Shown: positions 1-8,128 of the stretch, piece after piece
Layout: each line of letters starts with the position of its first letter
Numbering within the stretch: the stretch's first letter is position 1
Source of the DNA: Ekhidna sp.
Lineage (GTDB): Bacteria; Bacteroidota; Bacteroidia; Cytophagales; Cyclobacteriaceae
DNA: 13,895 nt
NCBI GenBank assembly: GCA_013214445.1
Contig: JABSPG010000041.1
Location: forward strand, 1-13,895
Direction: 5' to 3'
Program-made: the position numbers and the translations under genes
The notes under the pieces: generated by a model
Seen by the model: the letters and a program-made list of their open reading frames with translations, nothing else
Told to the model about the DNA's origin: nothing
Databases searched by the model: none

Positions 1-1833
1 CCCCAGGCTCCAGATGGCACTTACTCGAGGCTCTAGGGTGCTTTTGTTATTGAATAGCACGTTCATGTTGTGAACTCCAGCCACAACAATCAAATTCCCG
101 GTAGGTCTGTACTTCCAGTTGACGAAGTTGCGAAACGTGCTTATGTTTTCATCAAAACGTGCCAGCGTAGATCGGCTACTGGATGGGTCATTCAGCAAGG
201 ATTGATCATAGTCAAATCCCAAAATAGCATAGTTGGACCCTACCTGAAGCTTGTTTTTGGAATTAACCTTGCTGCTATAGGTGATGGAGGCACGGTAAGC
301 CGAGCTTTTTATTCGTGAATCGTAAAATAGTGAATTGCTTAGTGGCGAATCTCTGATAGGTTGATTGTCCTCATCTACCTCGAACAGATTGGCAATTACT
401 TCATCATCAATACCCTCGTTTGACGCAGACAGTGCAGTGAGGATGCTGCTATGGTCATTGAGGTAATACGTATGTGTGAGTCCTAGATTCAACAGGCTAC
501 TCTTCGTTTTATGATCCTGGAGAAGGTCTGATGTGAGAGGGTTATGGCCTGGCACCCCTTCTTCAGACAAATCCACCAGATCAAAGCCACTTAGCCCCCA
601 CAACCCGAACAATGATAAATTTCCCATTTTTTTAGTTGGCAGTGTTACCTTGAATGCGGCATCCTGATACCTGGGAATCCCTGTAACGTCCACGATTCCA
701 AGGTCAGCAATTAGAGAGACTGTAGAGTACCGATAGTTTACCAGGAAAGAACCGTCATAGCCCTTCTTGAGAGGCCCTTCCAGTGTAACGTCCGTGCCCA
801 TGATTCCCAATCCGAAAATACCCTCAAATTTTTCATTGTTTCCAGATCGTAGGCGTACATCATATACACCAGATAACACATCGCCATATTCGGCAGAGAA
901 CGCTCCCGAGTAGAAGTCCGATTTTTCCAGAAGGTTGTTGTTCAGCGCGCTGATCCCTCCGGAACCAATCGCATTTTGGTTTGCGAAATGATTTGGATTA
1001 GTTATCTGGACGCCTTCCAACCTCCATTGAATGTATTTCGGTGAATTGCCACGAACGATGATATCGTTGCTACCATCTTGTGTAGCCGCTACTCCTGCGA
1101 AATTGGACATGATCCGTGTGGGGTCATTAAAAGGGCCGGCGAATCGGTTAGATTCCTCTGGAGAAATAGACCTCCCACTAACGAGTACCATATCGTTGGC
1201 TGGCACACCCTTTTCCATTTCTGTTGTCACGACGATCTCGTCCATACTGGTGATTGATTCCCTCAATTCAAGATTCATAACTGTTTCCTTAGCAGAGTGC
1301 ACCAACACATTCGGTACTATTTTGCTTTCATAACCAATGTATGATAACCGTAAATTCACCCGGCCTATTGGAACCTTATTGATCCTGAAGTTCCCGTCAA
1401 TATCTGAGATGGCCCCCAGGGGTGGATCACTTTCTGCCACCAATACCGTGGCACCAATCAAAGGGAGTTTAGTATCTGCGTCAATGATCTTTCCACGTAT
1501 CACTTGATGTAGCCCTTTGTCTATTGAAACGGCTCTAGGGGTGATGACAATCGTATTATCGACCTTCTTGAAGGTTAAGACACAGTTCGCCAAGCTCTTT
1601 TCCAAGATCTCTTCTACTGTACTGTTCTTCAAAGAAAAAGTAGCAGAAGGACATTTATCGATTTCTTCTTGATTGTACACAAACTGGAAGTCGGATAGCT
1701 GCTTGAGTCGGGAGATGATGGATGCGACCGGTTCATCTTTGGCTTGAAAGTCGGGTAATTGTCCCACGCATGTCAAGCTCATCGCCAAACAGATGATTGT
1801 TAATGCAAAAACACTGATGTTTAGGTTTTTCAT
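1..1833 (-). CDS. TonB-dependent outer-membrane receptor with STN domain (3' end beyond window)
   Basis: Reading minus from the ATG at 1833, the frame stays open for 611 codons to the left edge, so the C-terminal barrel is missing. Residues 1-25 form a signal peptide (MKNLN, then a hydrophobic stretch to CVGQ). Residues about 28-100 resemble the STN (secretin/TonB short N-terminal) domain. Residues about 110-193 are a carboxypeptidase-regulatory-like beta-sandwich (IRGKIIDADT, PLIGATV, DIDGNF, SYIGYE). The plug follows, with MDEIVVTTEM near 198-206 and the conserved NDIIVRGNSP near 256-265 and RLEGVQITNPNHFA near 271-284. The rest is aromatic-rich barrel. Such receptors import a bound ligand across the outer membrane using TonB energy; an STN domain indicates signalling to a FecR partner. 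The start lies 20 nt after the fecR stop, so it is the third gene of a sigma/anti-sigma/receptor operon. The ligand cannot be inferred, and no SusD-like gene is visible. Confidence 0.93.
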   Translation of the reverse strand, partial: MKNLNISVFALTIICLAMSLTCVGQLPDFQAKDEPVASIISRLKQLSDFQFVYNQEEIDKCPSATFSLKNSTVEEILEKSLANCVLTFKKVDNTIVITPRAVSIDKGLHQVIRGKIIDADTKLPLIGATVLVAESDPPLGAISDIDGNFRINKVPIGRVNLRLSYIGYESKIVPNVLVHSAKETVMNLELRESITSMDEIVVTTEMEKGVPANDMVLVSGRSISPEESNRFAGPFNDPTRIMSNFAGVAATQDGSNDIIVRGNSPKYIQWRLEGVQITNPNHFANQNAIGSGGISALNNNLLEKSDFYSGAFSAEYGDVLSGVYDVRLRSGNNEKFEGIFGLGIMGTDVTLEGPLKKGYDGSFLVNYRYSTVSLIADLGIVDVTGIPRYQDAAFKVTLPTKKMGNLSLFGLWGLSGFDLVDLSEEGVPGHNPLTSDLLQDHKTKSSLLNLGLTHTYYLNDHSSILTALSASNEGIDDEVIANLFEVDEDNQPIRDSPLSNSLFYDSRIKSSAYRASITYSSKVNSKNKLQVGSNYAILGFDYDQSLLNDPSSSRSTLARFDENISTFRNFVNWKYRPTGNLIVVAGVHNMNVLFNNKSTLEPRVSAIWSLG

Positions 1834-1853
1834 AGCTTCACTATGAGTGGAGA

Positions 1854-3044
1854 TCAGCGAATGATTATTGTTTTTTCTTTTAGTTCAAATTTAACATTAG
1901 TAGTGAGTGCTAACATCTCCAGGACTGCAGAAATTGGTTGGTTTTGTTTCAGACGAGCAGTGAAATGGTAATTGCGGGCTTGTTCGTTTTTGAATTCAAA
2001 ATCGAAGTTGTACCAGCGGGCAAGTCTCCTCATCACAGATTCTAGGTCTTCATTTTCAAACTCCGTTATACCACGCACCCAGGCCGTGTGGAGATCAGTA
2101 TCTACTTCTTCTACAGTCAGGCTTAAACGCTCTTTTGAGAAAACTCCTTGTTCTCCGGGTACGAGCAATTGCTGGTCTGACCCGGAATGCAGTTTTATAC
2201 TTCCCTCTATCAATGTTGTGAAGGCGTTGCGTTCGTTTTGATAATCGGAAACATTGAATGAAGTTCCCAACACTTGAATATCTACGCTTTCTGCATTCAC
2301 GATGAACGGCTTACTGCCATGAGCTACCTCGAAATAAGCCTCTCCCTCTAGGTAAACCTCTCTCGTAGTGCCTGTAAATGCTACTGGGAAGCGAAGTTTG
2401 GAATCAGCGTTTAGAGTTACTTTGGAACCATCGGCCAATGCTACCTGATAGCGACCTCCGCGTGGAATGATTAGTTCATTGAAGACGAGCGGAGAGGTAG
2501 GCTCATTTATTTCCTTAACCGAAACCGAATCTTTCTCTTTCATAGCGTAAGCGAGTGATTCACCCTTGTTTGAAATTTGTGATAATCCCTGAGAAATCGT
2601 TTTTGGCGCTGTTTTACTGGTTAGGTCAATGAGCTCTCCATCAAACAGAACCAGGGTTGCTTTCTGAACGCCTGGCTCGATGATTTCATCAATATTGGCC
2701 AATGAATCAGCGGGCTGGTCATTGAAGTAGTAGTACAAAGTACCGATCCCAATGATGGGCAACAACAAGGAAGCAGCGTAACGCAACCACTTTCTGGTAT
2801 CCATTTTCACCACTTTGGTCGAAAATAGTTCTTCTTCGAGCTTACTCCGAACAGCTTCCTTATCGAAGCGTTCATAAATATCCAGTTTGCTAAGAAGATG
2901 ATCATTGGCTTGCACCCGTTCGAAGAATGCTAAGTGATCAGGATCTTCGTCTATCCAACGTTGCAGTTCATCTGCTCCATCCGACGATATTTCTCCCTTG
3001 ATCTTTTGGGCAATGAGTTGAGCGATTTGAAAATTACGATCCAT
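1854..3044 (-). CDS. FecR-family anti-sigma factor
   Basis: This is a 396-residue inner-membrane regulator. Residues about 1-75 are a helical cytoplasmic segment that would hold the sigma factor (ELQRWIDEDPDHLAFFERV near 26-44). One transmembrane helix lies at about 86-107 (WLRYAASLLLPIIGIGTLYY). The periplasmic part has the FecR domain at about 190-285, with IIPRGGRYQVALADGSKVTLN and the hallmark YLEGEAYFEVAH near 231-242, then VLGTSFNV. A C-terminal DUF4974-type domain spans about 328-394 (LESVMRRLARWYNFDFEF). Known role of the family: it keeps the ECF sigma factor inactive until the STN domain of the loaded receptor contacts the periplasmic part. It sits between the sigma gene, which overlaps it by 94 nt, and the receptor, which starts 20 nt later. 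Confidence 0.95.
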   Translation of the reverse strand: MDRNFQIAQLIAQKIKGEISSDGADELQRWIDEDPDHLAFFERVQANDHLLSKLDIYERFDKEAVRSKLEEELFSTKVVKMDTRKWLRYAASLLLPIIGIGTLYYYFNDQPADSLANIDEIIEPGVQKATLVLFDGELIDLTSKTAPKTISQGLSQISNKGESLAYAMKEKDSVSVKEINEPTSPLVFNELIIPRGGRYQVALADGSKVTLNADSKLRFPVAFTGTTREVYLEGEAYFEVAHGSKPFIVNAESVDIQVLGTSFNVSDYQNERNAFTTLIEGSIKLHSGSDQQLLVPGEQGVFSKERLSLTVEEVDTDLHTAWVRGITEFENEDLESVMRRLARWYNFDFEFKNEQARNYHFTARLKQNQPISAVLEMLALTTNVKFELKEKTIIIR

Positions 3045-3631
3045 GATTTCCCAGATATTCCGATGCTAAAACAACCAGAGTTGGAAAGTAGGTGAAATAC
3101 ATCGGAGTTTTTTTTCAGTTGAAGAAACAAAAAGTTTAACATCGTTTTCGAGAGCTTGTCTTTGAGCTTGCTGTAGGCTATTTTTTTTTGGGTCTTTACT
3201 GTGTTTTCCGATATGCCCAATGTTTCAGCTATCTCTTTATTCTTTAATCCTTTGAGTGCTAACAGCATAATCTTTTTAGCCGACTGGGGCAGCTTTTCTA
3301 TTTCCTGATACAATAAATTGAAGGTGTCCTCTTCAATCACTTGCTGATTGAACAACTCTGTAGACTCCAGTTCGTAGATGAGCTGCTCCTCGTGCTTTTG
3401 TCTGACAGATAGATGTTTGAGGTGATTCAGACATTTGTTTTTTACCGAGGTGTACAGAAAGGACTTAACGGCTTTTTCATTTTCAAAATTTCCCCGCTGA
3501 TCCCAAAAGCTAATGAACACGGACTGCACCAGATCCTGGATTGTTTCAGCATCCGCAATAAACCGGTACCCGAAAGCACAGAGCGGATGGAAAAAGGTAT
3601 CAAAATGAGTTTCAAAAGTGGCCCGGTTCAT
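2951..3631 (-). CDS. ECF RNA polymerase sigma factor, FecI-like Bacteroidetes type
   Basis: Region 2 is at about residues 5-72, with DLVQSVFISFWDQ near 33-45 as the conserved core-binding segment. Region 4 is at about 108-162, with an HTH around LKNKEIAETLGISENTVKTQ (129-148). It should direct RNA polymerase to promoters under control of the FecR encoded next. The ATG at 3631 puts region 2 at the usual distance from the N-terminus; the frame is open further upstream but has no better start. Relatives are usually about 170-195 aa. Here the frame continues past the hydrophobic LNFLFLQLKK (165-174) for about 50 residues with no family resemblance and overlaps fecR by 94 nt. The change begins at a run of eight A residues (3108-3115, T on the plus strand). 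The tail may be real, or the gene may end sooner through slippage or a sequence error. Confidence 0.9.
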   Translation of the reverse strand: MNRATFETHFDTFFHPLCAFGYRFIADAETIQDLVQSVFISFWDQRGNFENEKAVKSFLYTSVKNKCLNHLKHLSVRQKHEEQLIYELESTELFNQQVIEEDTFNLLYQEIEKLPQSAKKIMLLALKGLKNKEIAETLGISENTVKTQKKIAYSKLKDKLSKTMLNFLFLQLKKNSDVFHLLSNSGCFSIGISGKSWIVIFKSLNSLPKRSREKYRRMEQMNCNVG

Positions 3632-3969
3632 CAGGACTTCAAAGTACCCAAATAAATCGAAATAGGAAAGGTGCTTTCTGAGAGGGTTTGTAAGCGGCGA
3701 GCAACTTTAGAAAAGTATATGACATATACTCGAAGTTGATTAAACGATACCTGGGTATAAGCGAGACTTTGGAAATCTCAGAATACCAAATTATGAGGAA
3801 ATAGCTTATAGAAGGCCAAAGGATAAGGTTTCAAGAGCAATGATGAGCGTTTTATTGAATTTTTTAAAAAAAGTAAAATCCGCTTCACCCACTTTTTACA
3901 TCTGGTTGCTTTAGCATCAAATTAGGTAAGGTAGACCTTTCCTTTAATAACAATTCAAAAATCACTATT
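3632..3969. other. 338-nt divergent intergenic region
   Basis: This region separates the minus-strand sigma operon from the plus-strand gene at 3970. It is AT-rich and should hold both divergent promoters. The only well-formed element I see is the 17-nt palindrome at 3714-3730. On the minus strand the palindrome runs into TACTTTTC, which differs from the Bacteroidetes -7 consensus TAnnTTTG only at the last base. Toward 3970 no convincing -33/-7 pair stands out. No open frame here resembles a gene. Confidence 0.6.
3714..3730. promoter_or_regulatory. 17-nt perfect palindrome, possible operator
   Basis: The site is AGTATATG-A-CATATACT, two 8-nt arms around one central base. It lies 82 nt upstream of the sigma-factor start and about 240 nt upstream of the gene at 3970. 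Its right edge on the minus strand overlaps a weak -7-like box. The size and symmetry suit a dimeric repressor or activator, but no cognate regulator can be named and AT-rich palindromes arise by chance more readily than GC-rich ones. Confidence 0.4.
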
Positions 3970-4617
3970 ATGAAAAATCTAATGACAATTCTATTAATCT
4001 CTTGCACACTAAGTGCTTTTGCTCAAAAAGACTCACGGACTAGTGGCGAAACCAAAGTAGACTATAAGTGGAGGGTAAGTATGCCTTATCTTATTCCTGA
4101 AGAGCTTATCCTTGGTTGGGACAAACGAACAAGTACTCAAATGGTAGAGTTACATGTGAAACGTAACCTAGATAATAAGAACATTATTGGGGTCAAGTTT
4201 GCCTCTTGGCGATTATTTCAACCCATGGGCATCACTTGGTGGGATGGTGTTGTGGATAAGATTGAATCCGGAACTGAATTCTACGATGGACACATAAGAG
4301 AAACAGGAATTGGTGTTACTTACCAACGCATGCTTTGGAAGGGACTTTTTGCAGCTATTGAAGTGCTGCCTCAACTTCAAACCTATACCGATCTAGACGG
4401 CAATAAAATCAAAAATGGATTCAAACTGTATAACTCCTATCATCTGGGCTATCATTTCGACTTTGGCAAGAAAAAGCATTTTTTCATCGAACCTCAAGTT
4501 CATGTGAACCAATGGTTTTTTGACAACAACTCTCCGGAAGGTTTTAGGGAGTTTGACGATAAGTATGGAAACGTTTTCTATTTCGAGCCAAATATCTACT
4601 TAGGGTGGAAATTCTAA
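3970..4617 (+). CDS. Secreted, probably outer-membrane beta-barrel protein, unknown family
   Basis: This 215-residue protein has a signal peptide at 1-18 (MKNLMTILLISCTLSAFA, cleavage likely before QK). The mature part is rich in alternating hydrophobic and aromatic residues (VGVKFASW-like, YHLGYHFDFGKKKHFFIEPQV), typical of short transmembrane beta-strands. It ends in IYLGWKF with a terminal phenylalanine, as outer-membrane barrel proteins often do for BAM recognition. Its size would suit an 8- to 10-stranded barrel. I do not recognise a family. It is transcribed divergently from the sigma-factor operon and could be a target of that system, but no matching promoter motif supports this. The start follows an A/T-rich leader and begins ATGAAAAAT, as at several genes here. 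Confidence 0.75.
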   Translation: MKNLMTILLISCTLSAFAQKDSRTSGETKVDYKWRVSMPYLIPEELILGWDKRTSTQMVELHVKRNLDNKNIIGVKFASWRLFQPMGITWWDGVVDKIESGTEFYDGHIRETGIGVTYQRMLWKGLFAAIEVLPQLQTYTDLDGNKIKNGFKLYNSYHLGYHFDFGKKKHFFIEPQVHVNQWFFDNNSPEGFREFDDKYGNVFYFEPNIYLGWKF

Positions 4618-4789
4618 GCTACCGTTTGATAAGGCAGGATTCAGAGTTATGGCTTGTGGGTCTAATAATAACGAAACAACAATAACATTTCCTTTTGAAG
4701 GGAATACTCTTTACTCGGATACACGCCATTAATTGTGTAGCGTATCAAAATATTAACAATACAAAAACTAAAATTAAAAACTAATGACT

Positions 4790-5161
4790 ATGAAAAATAT
4801 ATTGATCATGACCGCTTTAATGATTACTGTACTACTTCTTAATTCTTGTGGAGTCAATCATGCTTTAATCACAAATCAAAATCAAAATTCAACTCAGGTG
4901 CACCTCGCAGATAATAATTTTGAAGTAGTGCAAAAAGTAACGGGGAGTGCAGAAGTAAATTATGTTCTTTTTGTTGGAGGTATTAACAAAAGACAGCTTT
5001 ATGAAAATGCGTATGCAGATATGGTAAAGAAGGCTGACCTCATGTCTGATTCAAAGGCACTTATTAATATTATTTCTGAAGATCACTCTGGGGGTGTGCC
5101 TCCGTTTTATGTCAAACGAACAATTACAGTTAGTGCTCACGTAATAAAATTTAAAGATTGA
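4790..5161 (+). CDS. Small lipoprotein, DUF6567/TRL-like
   Basis: This is a 123-residue protein with a lipoprotein signal peptide: MKN, then a hydrophobic stretch ending LLLNSC with the lipidated Cys at residue 20. The mature part has VHLADNNFEVVQKVTGSAEVNYVLFVGG and then a helical segment of NAYADMVKKADLMSDSKALINI type. This pattern (a 'learned to hate strands then sum-of-names' layout typical of TRL-like lipoproteins) resembles DUF6567, which I assign from memory only. Function is unknown. An in-frame ATG at 4784 would add two residues; I prefer 4790 because ATGAAAAAT is the usual start of this signal-peptide type here. The gene stands 172 nt after the barrel-like gene with no clear terminator between them, so co-transcription is possible. 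Confidence 0.75.
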   Translation: MKNILIMTALMITVLLLNSCGVNHALITNQNQNSTQVHLADNNFEVVQKVTGSAEVNYVLFVGGINKRQLYENAYADMVKKADLMSDSKALINIISEDHSGGVPPFYVKRTITVSAHVIKFKD

Positions 5162-5332
5162 AGGCACTAGTGGCAATTTTATTGCGCTTAAAATGGGTTA
5201 TCATCCAACTTGGTTTGTGCTGTTCGAAAATTAAGCATGCACTTTACAAATAGGGTATAAATTTTAGCAGAACGGCTTTTTGCTTCGGCCTAACCATCAA
5301 AAGAGGCGCATAAAACGAAAAGACTTAAATCG

Positions 5333-5983
5333 ATGAATCATAACAAACTACAGAAAATAGGTGGCATATCTGCCATTCTTGAAGGACTTATTTACATATT
5401 CACCTTTGTTATATACGGAGGAGTACTGGCTTTCCCAAAGGCAGATGCCAGCTCAATTGAAAAGTTGAATTTTCTATCGAATAACTTCATAACCTTATCA
5501 GCCATTAATCTGGTGAGCTATGTGATGTTTGGTATTCTATTAGCCGTTTTAGTTTTGGCTATTCATCAGAGGCTTAAAAATGATGCACCCATTCTCACTA
5601 GTTTGGCTTCTTTATTTGGAGTCATTTGGGTAGGTCTCGTTATTTCTAGCGGAATGATTGCCAACATAGGTTTAAAAACTGTTGTAGACCTGGGTACTAA
5701 TTCGCCAGAAGATGCTATGCTCATTTGGCGTAGTGTCGGTATCGTTTCTGAAGGTCTTGGAGGTGGAAATGAAATAGTTGGTGGAATTTGGGTTTTATTA
5801 CTCAGTATAGTGGCATTCAAAAGTAAATCCTTTTCAAAACCATTGAATATCCTTGGATTGGTGGTAGGAATAGCAGGCGTAGTAACGATTTTTCCTCTTG
5901 AAATTTTCACTGAAATTTTCGGATTAAGTCAAATAATATGGTTTATGTGGATGGGTGTAGCGATGATGCGCAAAACATTTTAA
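5333..5983 (+). CDS. Polytopic membrane protein, DUF4386-like
   Basis: This 216-residue protein has about six transmembrane segments: near 10-33, 52-76, 87-108, 143-163, 170-190 and 195-212. The N-terminus (KLQKIGGISAILEGLIYI) and the C-terminal FGLSQIIWFMWMGVAMMRK fit the DUF4386 pattern of small integral membrane proteins of unknown function. There are few charged residues in the membrane segments and no catalytic motif is evident. It stands alone, 171 nt after the lipoprotein gene, and is followed 160 nt later by an intrinsic terminator. It is separated from the first AraC-type regulator by that terminator, so it is probably not in the regulator's transcript. The family name is from memory; the membrane topology is read directly. 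Confidence 0.8.
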   Translation: MNHNKLQKIGGISAILEGLIYIFTFVIYGGVLAFPKADASSIEKLNFLSNNFITLSAINLVSYVMFGILLAVLVLAIHQRLKNDAPILTSLASLFGVIWVGLVISSGMIANIGLKTVVDLGTNSPEDAMLIWRSVGIVSEGLGGGNEIVGGIWVLLLSIVAFKSKSFSKPLNILGLVVGIAGVVTIFPLEIFTEIFGLSQIIWFMWMGVAMMRKTF

Positions 5984-6143
5984 GATGCCAGCCAAATAAA
6001 TATCCAGGGCAGGACAGTAATAGTGCTAGTAGGAATTTATTTGTAGCCTTTAGAAGAATATGCTCAAAAGACGCTATCTACAGGGGTCTGGAATCAGGAC
6101 ATCCCACAATCGGTTTAAGTTCTTCCTCAAAACAGATAAATAC

Positions 6144-6169
6144 AAGGTAGGATGAATCCTGCCTTTTTT
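6144..6169 (+). terminator. Intrinsic terminator after the DUF4386-like gene
   Basis: AAGGTAGGAT and ATCCTGCCTT form a stem of up to 10 bp with one U-G wobble and a very tight loop (probably UGAA after the inner pair opens). A run of six T follows directly. It lies 160 nt after the stop of the upstream gene and 50 nt before the start of the first regulator. Confidence 0.7.
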
Positions 6170-6187
6170 GTTGGCTGAAAAGATGTC

Positions 6188-6195
6188 TAAATTTA
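6188..6195 (+). promoter_or_regulatory. Candidate -7 box of regulator 1
   Basis: TAAATTTA matches the Bacteroidetes -7 consensus TAnnTTTG at seven of eight positions. It lies downstream of the terminator and 24 nt before the TTG start at 6220. A TTG at 6168-6170 could act as the -33 element (17-nt spacer). The paralogous regulator has a similar box at 11390-11397. AT-rich sequence makes chance matches likely. Confidence 0.3.
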
Positions 6196-6219
6196 GCAAG
6201 ACCTATAGCTGAGTTGATT

Positions 6220-8004
6220 TTGACCAACCAAAAATCCATAGCGGTTCTTCCTTTTGATAACCTAAGTTCAGATCCAGAAAATGAATATTTTTCTGATGGG
6301 ATGACGGAAGAGATCATTAATGCCTTGAGTCGTATTGATGGACTAAAAGTTACCGCTAGAACTTCTTCCTTTGTTTTTAAATCCAATAAACAGGACATAA
6401 GGAAAATCGGAAAAGACCTGGGTGTTGCCATGGTCATGGAAGGGAGCGTAAGAAAATCCAATGACCGTGTTCGAATTACTGCTCAATTAATACGTTCTGA
6501 GGATGGCTTTCATATTTGGTCTGAGAATTTTGATCGTAAGCTCAACGACATCTTTGAGTTGCAAGATGAGATCAGCTTAATTATCGCTGATAAAGTGAGA
6601 GAACATAGCGGCCACTTTGAAATCAACGATCACCTGGTGGAAGCCCCCACTGACAACATAACTGCTTATCAACTGTATCTAAAGGGTCGTTACTACTTCA
6701 ATAAATGGACGTTACCTACTTTCAAGAAAGCTGCGGCGTGCTACAAAAAAAGCATTGAGGAAGATCCAAGCTTTGTCCTTCCCTATTTTGGAGCTGGATT
6801 TAGCTATAGCTGTCTTGGATCTTGGGGTGGCATGGATCAGAAACCGGCTTACGAGCTTGTAAGATCTTATTATGATCAAGGAAAAAAGCTTGATGGTTCT
6901 ACCTTTTTTGGGCTTATGTGTGAGTCGCAGTATTTGTTTTGGGCTTGTTGGGAGTACAAGAAGGCGTATGAAATTGTTACCCAAGCTCATAAGCTAAATC
7001 CGAATGACTCTGAGCTCAATGAATACCTTGCCGAAATTCACACCACATTAGGGGATTTTGATGCTGCCTGGGAATATATTGAGCTAAGCACCAAGCTAAA
7101 TCCCCTCTCCCCTAATCATTGTTATACTGAAGCTAACTACCACTACTTAAAGGGTGATTTTGAAACGGCCCTTGAATCGATAGAAAAGGGGTTGTTAATT
7201 GTTCCTGAGTTCATCATCCTGGTAGAGTTAAAGCTTGCTTGCTTCATTCATCTTGGCCGGGAAGAAAGCCTGCTTAAGACTGTCGATTTGAATAAGGGCA
7301 TGTTGCAATACCCTGATTTGTATCATTATGTATATAATCTATTCCATAAAAAAAGTGAAGTCAATCAAGATGAAGTGCTGTCCCTTTATGAAGAAATGCA
7401 GAGTGCAGAAATTACTCCTCTGGTGGGCTGGGATCTAATCCTTCTCCTTTCTGCAGGGATGATTGATGCATCTATGAAGTATCTGGAGGTAAAAGTTGAA
7501 GAGAGAAGATCACAGTACATCAACTTTAAGCATGATCCTTTTTATGCTCCGCTAAGGCCTCTTTCTGAATTTACAACGCTTGCTAAACAAAGATTTCCTG
7601 ATACTACATTGACCGCTTTTTCTTCCAAAAAGGAGTGCAATTCTGATGTCCTTAGCGAAACTGAAGCATCCACTTATCAAAGACTACTTCTCGACCAAAT
7701 GGAACAGGAGCGTTATCACCTGAACTCTGAGCTCAGCCTTAAGGAGTTAGCTGATAAAATTCAACTTCATCCAAACAAACTCTCCTGGTTGTTGAATGAA
7801 AGGCTTCATAAAAACTATTATGATTTCATCAATAGTTATCGATTAAAAGAATTTCAAGAGAGAGCACTTGACAAAGAAAACGCTCATCTAAGCATTCTAG
7901 GACTAGCCTATGAAAGCGGATTTAGCTCGAAATCGGTATTCAATGATTATTTCAAAAAGACTACTGGCTCAACTCCAAAAAACTGGATAAAGCAAAATAA
8001 GTAG
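6220..8004 (+). CDS. TolB-like/TPR/AraC fused transcriptional regulator 1
   Basis: This is a soluble regulator of about 594 residues with no transmembrane helix. Residues 1-130 are a TolB/FlgO-like alpha/beta domain (SIAVLPFDNLSSDPE, FSDGMTEEIINAL, LKVTARTSSFVFK, GFHIWSENFDR, LQDEISLIIADKV), a module also fused to class III cyclases and CadC-like regulators. Residues about 145-470 are TPR-like helical repeats (AYQLYLKGRYYFNKW, AAACYKKSIEEDPSFVLPY, LNPLSPNH). Residues about 490-592 are an AraC-type domain with two HTHs (LKELADKIQLHPNKLSWLL; LGLAYESGFSSKSVFNDYFK; TPKNW). The start is TTG: no ATG or GTG lies in frame before the first beta strand, and this codon aligns with the TTG of the paralogue at 11419. 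A TTG at 6214 is an alternative. The TPR region may sense a ligand or partner. It probably activates the operon starting at 8129. Confidence 0.9.
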   Translation: MTNQKSIAVLPFDNLSSDPENEYFSDGMTEEIINALSRIDGLKVTARTSSFVFKSNKQDIRKIGKDLGVAMVMEGSVRKSNDRVRITAQLIRSEDGFHIWSENFDRKLNDIFELQDEISLIIADKVREHSGHFEINDHLVEAPTDNITAYQLYLKGRYYFNKWTLPTFKKAAACYKKSIEEDPSFVLPYFGAGFSYSCLGSWGGMDQKPAYELVRSYYDQGKKLDGSTFFGLMCESQYLFWACWEYKKAYEIVTQAHKLNPNDSELNEYLAEIHTTLGDFDAAWEYIELSTKLNPLSPNHCYTEANYHYLKGDFETALESIEKGLLIVPEFIILVELKLACFIHLGREESLLKTVDLNKGMLQYPDLYHYVYNLFHKKSEVNQDEVLSLYEEMQSAEITPLVGWDLILLLSAGMIDASMKYLEVKVEERRSQYINFKHDPFYAPLRPLSEFTTLAKQRFPDTTLTAFSSKKECNSDVLSETEASTYQRLLLDQMEQERYHLNSELSLKELADKIQLHPNKLSWLLNERLHKNYYDFINSYRLKEFQERALDKENAHLSILGLAYESGFSSKSVFNDYFKKTTGSTPKNWIKQNK

Positions 8005-8030
8005 TCATATTTCCCTCTAATCATCCTAAA

Positions 8031-8077
8031 AAAGTCCGGCTGCTCATTTAAAAGTCCGACTAACCTTAGCCGGACGA
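8031..8077. promoter_or_regulatory. Three-half-site operator behind regulator 1
   Basis: Two direct copies, AAAGTCCGGCT (8031-8041) and AAAGTCCGACT (8051-8061), are spaced exactly 20 bp. An inverted copy, AGCCGGAC (8068-8075), matches the first copy perfectly. The second and third copies form GTCCGACTAA-CC-TTAGCCGGAC, a 22-nt palindrome with one mismatch. The GTCC-N14-GGACGA core recurs behind regulator 2. Direct sites about two helical turns apart are typical of AraC-family binding. The palindrome has no T run after it, so a terminator is less likely. Confidence 0.65.
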
Positions 8078-8096
8078 AGCACATGTGTGATAGCGC

Positions 8097-8104
8097 AAAA
8101 TTTG
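8097..8104 (+). promoter_or_regulatory. -7-like box of the 8129 operon
   Basis: AAAATTTG differs from TAnnTTTG at one position. It lies 21 nt after the GGAC half-site and 24 nt before the ATG at 8129. The identical box at the identical distance occurs before 13279. No TTG is present in the -33 region, which suggests dependence on an activator. Confidence 0.5.
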
Positions 8105-8128
8105 AATCAAAATTTAAACGTTATTATC

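Noticed and set aside
1031..1333. Plus-strand 100-codon open frame
   Set aside because: It is antisense to the well-supported TonB receptor and has no family resemblance.
3060..3105. CCGATG/CATCGG inverted repeat between the sigma and fecR starts
   Set aside because: Six-bp arms with a 34-nt loop are too weak and easily arise by chance.
5173..5185. GCAAT-TTT-ATTGC hairpin after the lipoprotein gene
   Set aside because: Five-bp AT-rich stem with a 3-nt loop and no T run; not a credible terminator.
5270..5315. Integron attC-like look (GCCTAAC core near 5289 with GC-rich surroundings)
   Set aside because: No partner GTTRRRY core or attC-like fold is present nearby, and no integrase is visible.
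5566..5910. Minus-strand 114-codon open frame
   Set aside because: Antisense to the DUF4386-like membrane protein; composition is that of a shadow frame.
6090..6110. GGAC-containing sequence before regulator 1 as a possible autoregulatory half-site
   Set aside because: Single copy, no GTCC partner at 14 nt and upstream of a terminator.
6078..6461. Minus-strand 127-codon frame with a similar counterpart at 11367-11750
   Set aside because: The similarity simply mirrors the antisense of the duplicated TolB-like domain; neither frame has its own start context or family features.
8087..8128. GTG start giving a longer DUF5367-like protein
   Set aside because: The added residues are low-complexity and the stretch contains the conserved -7-like box.
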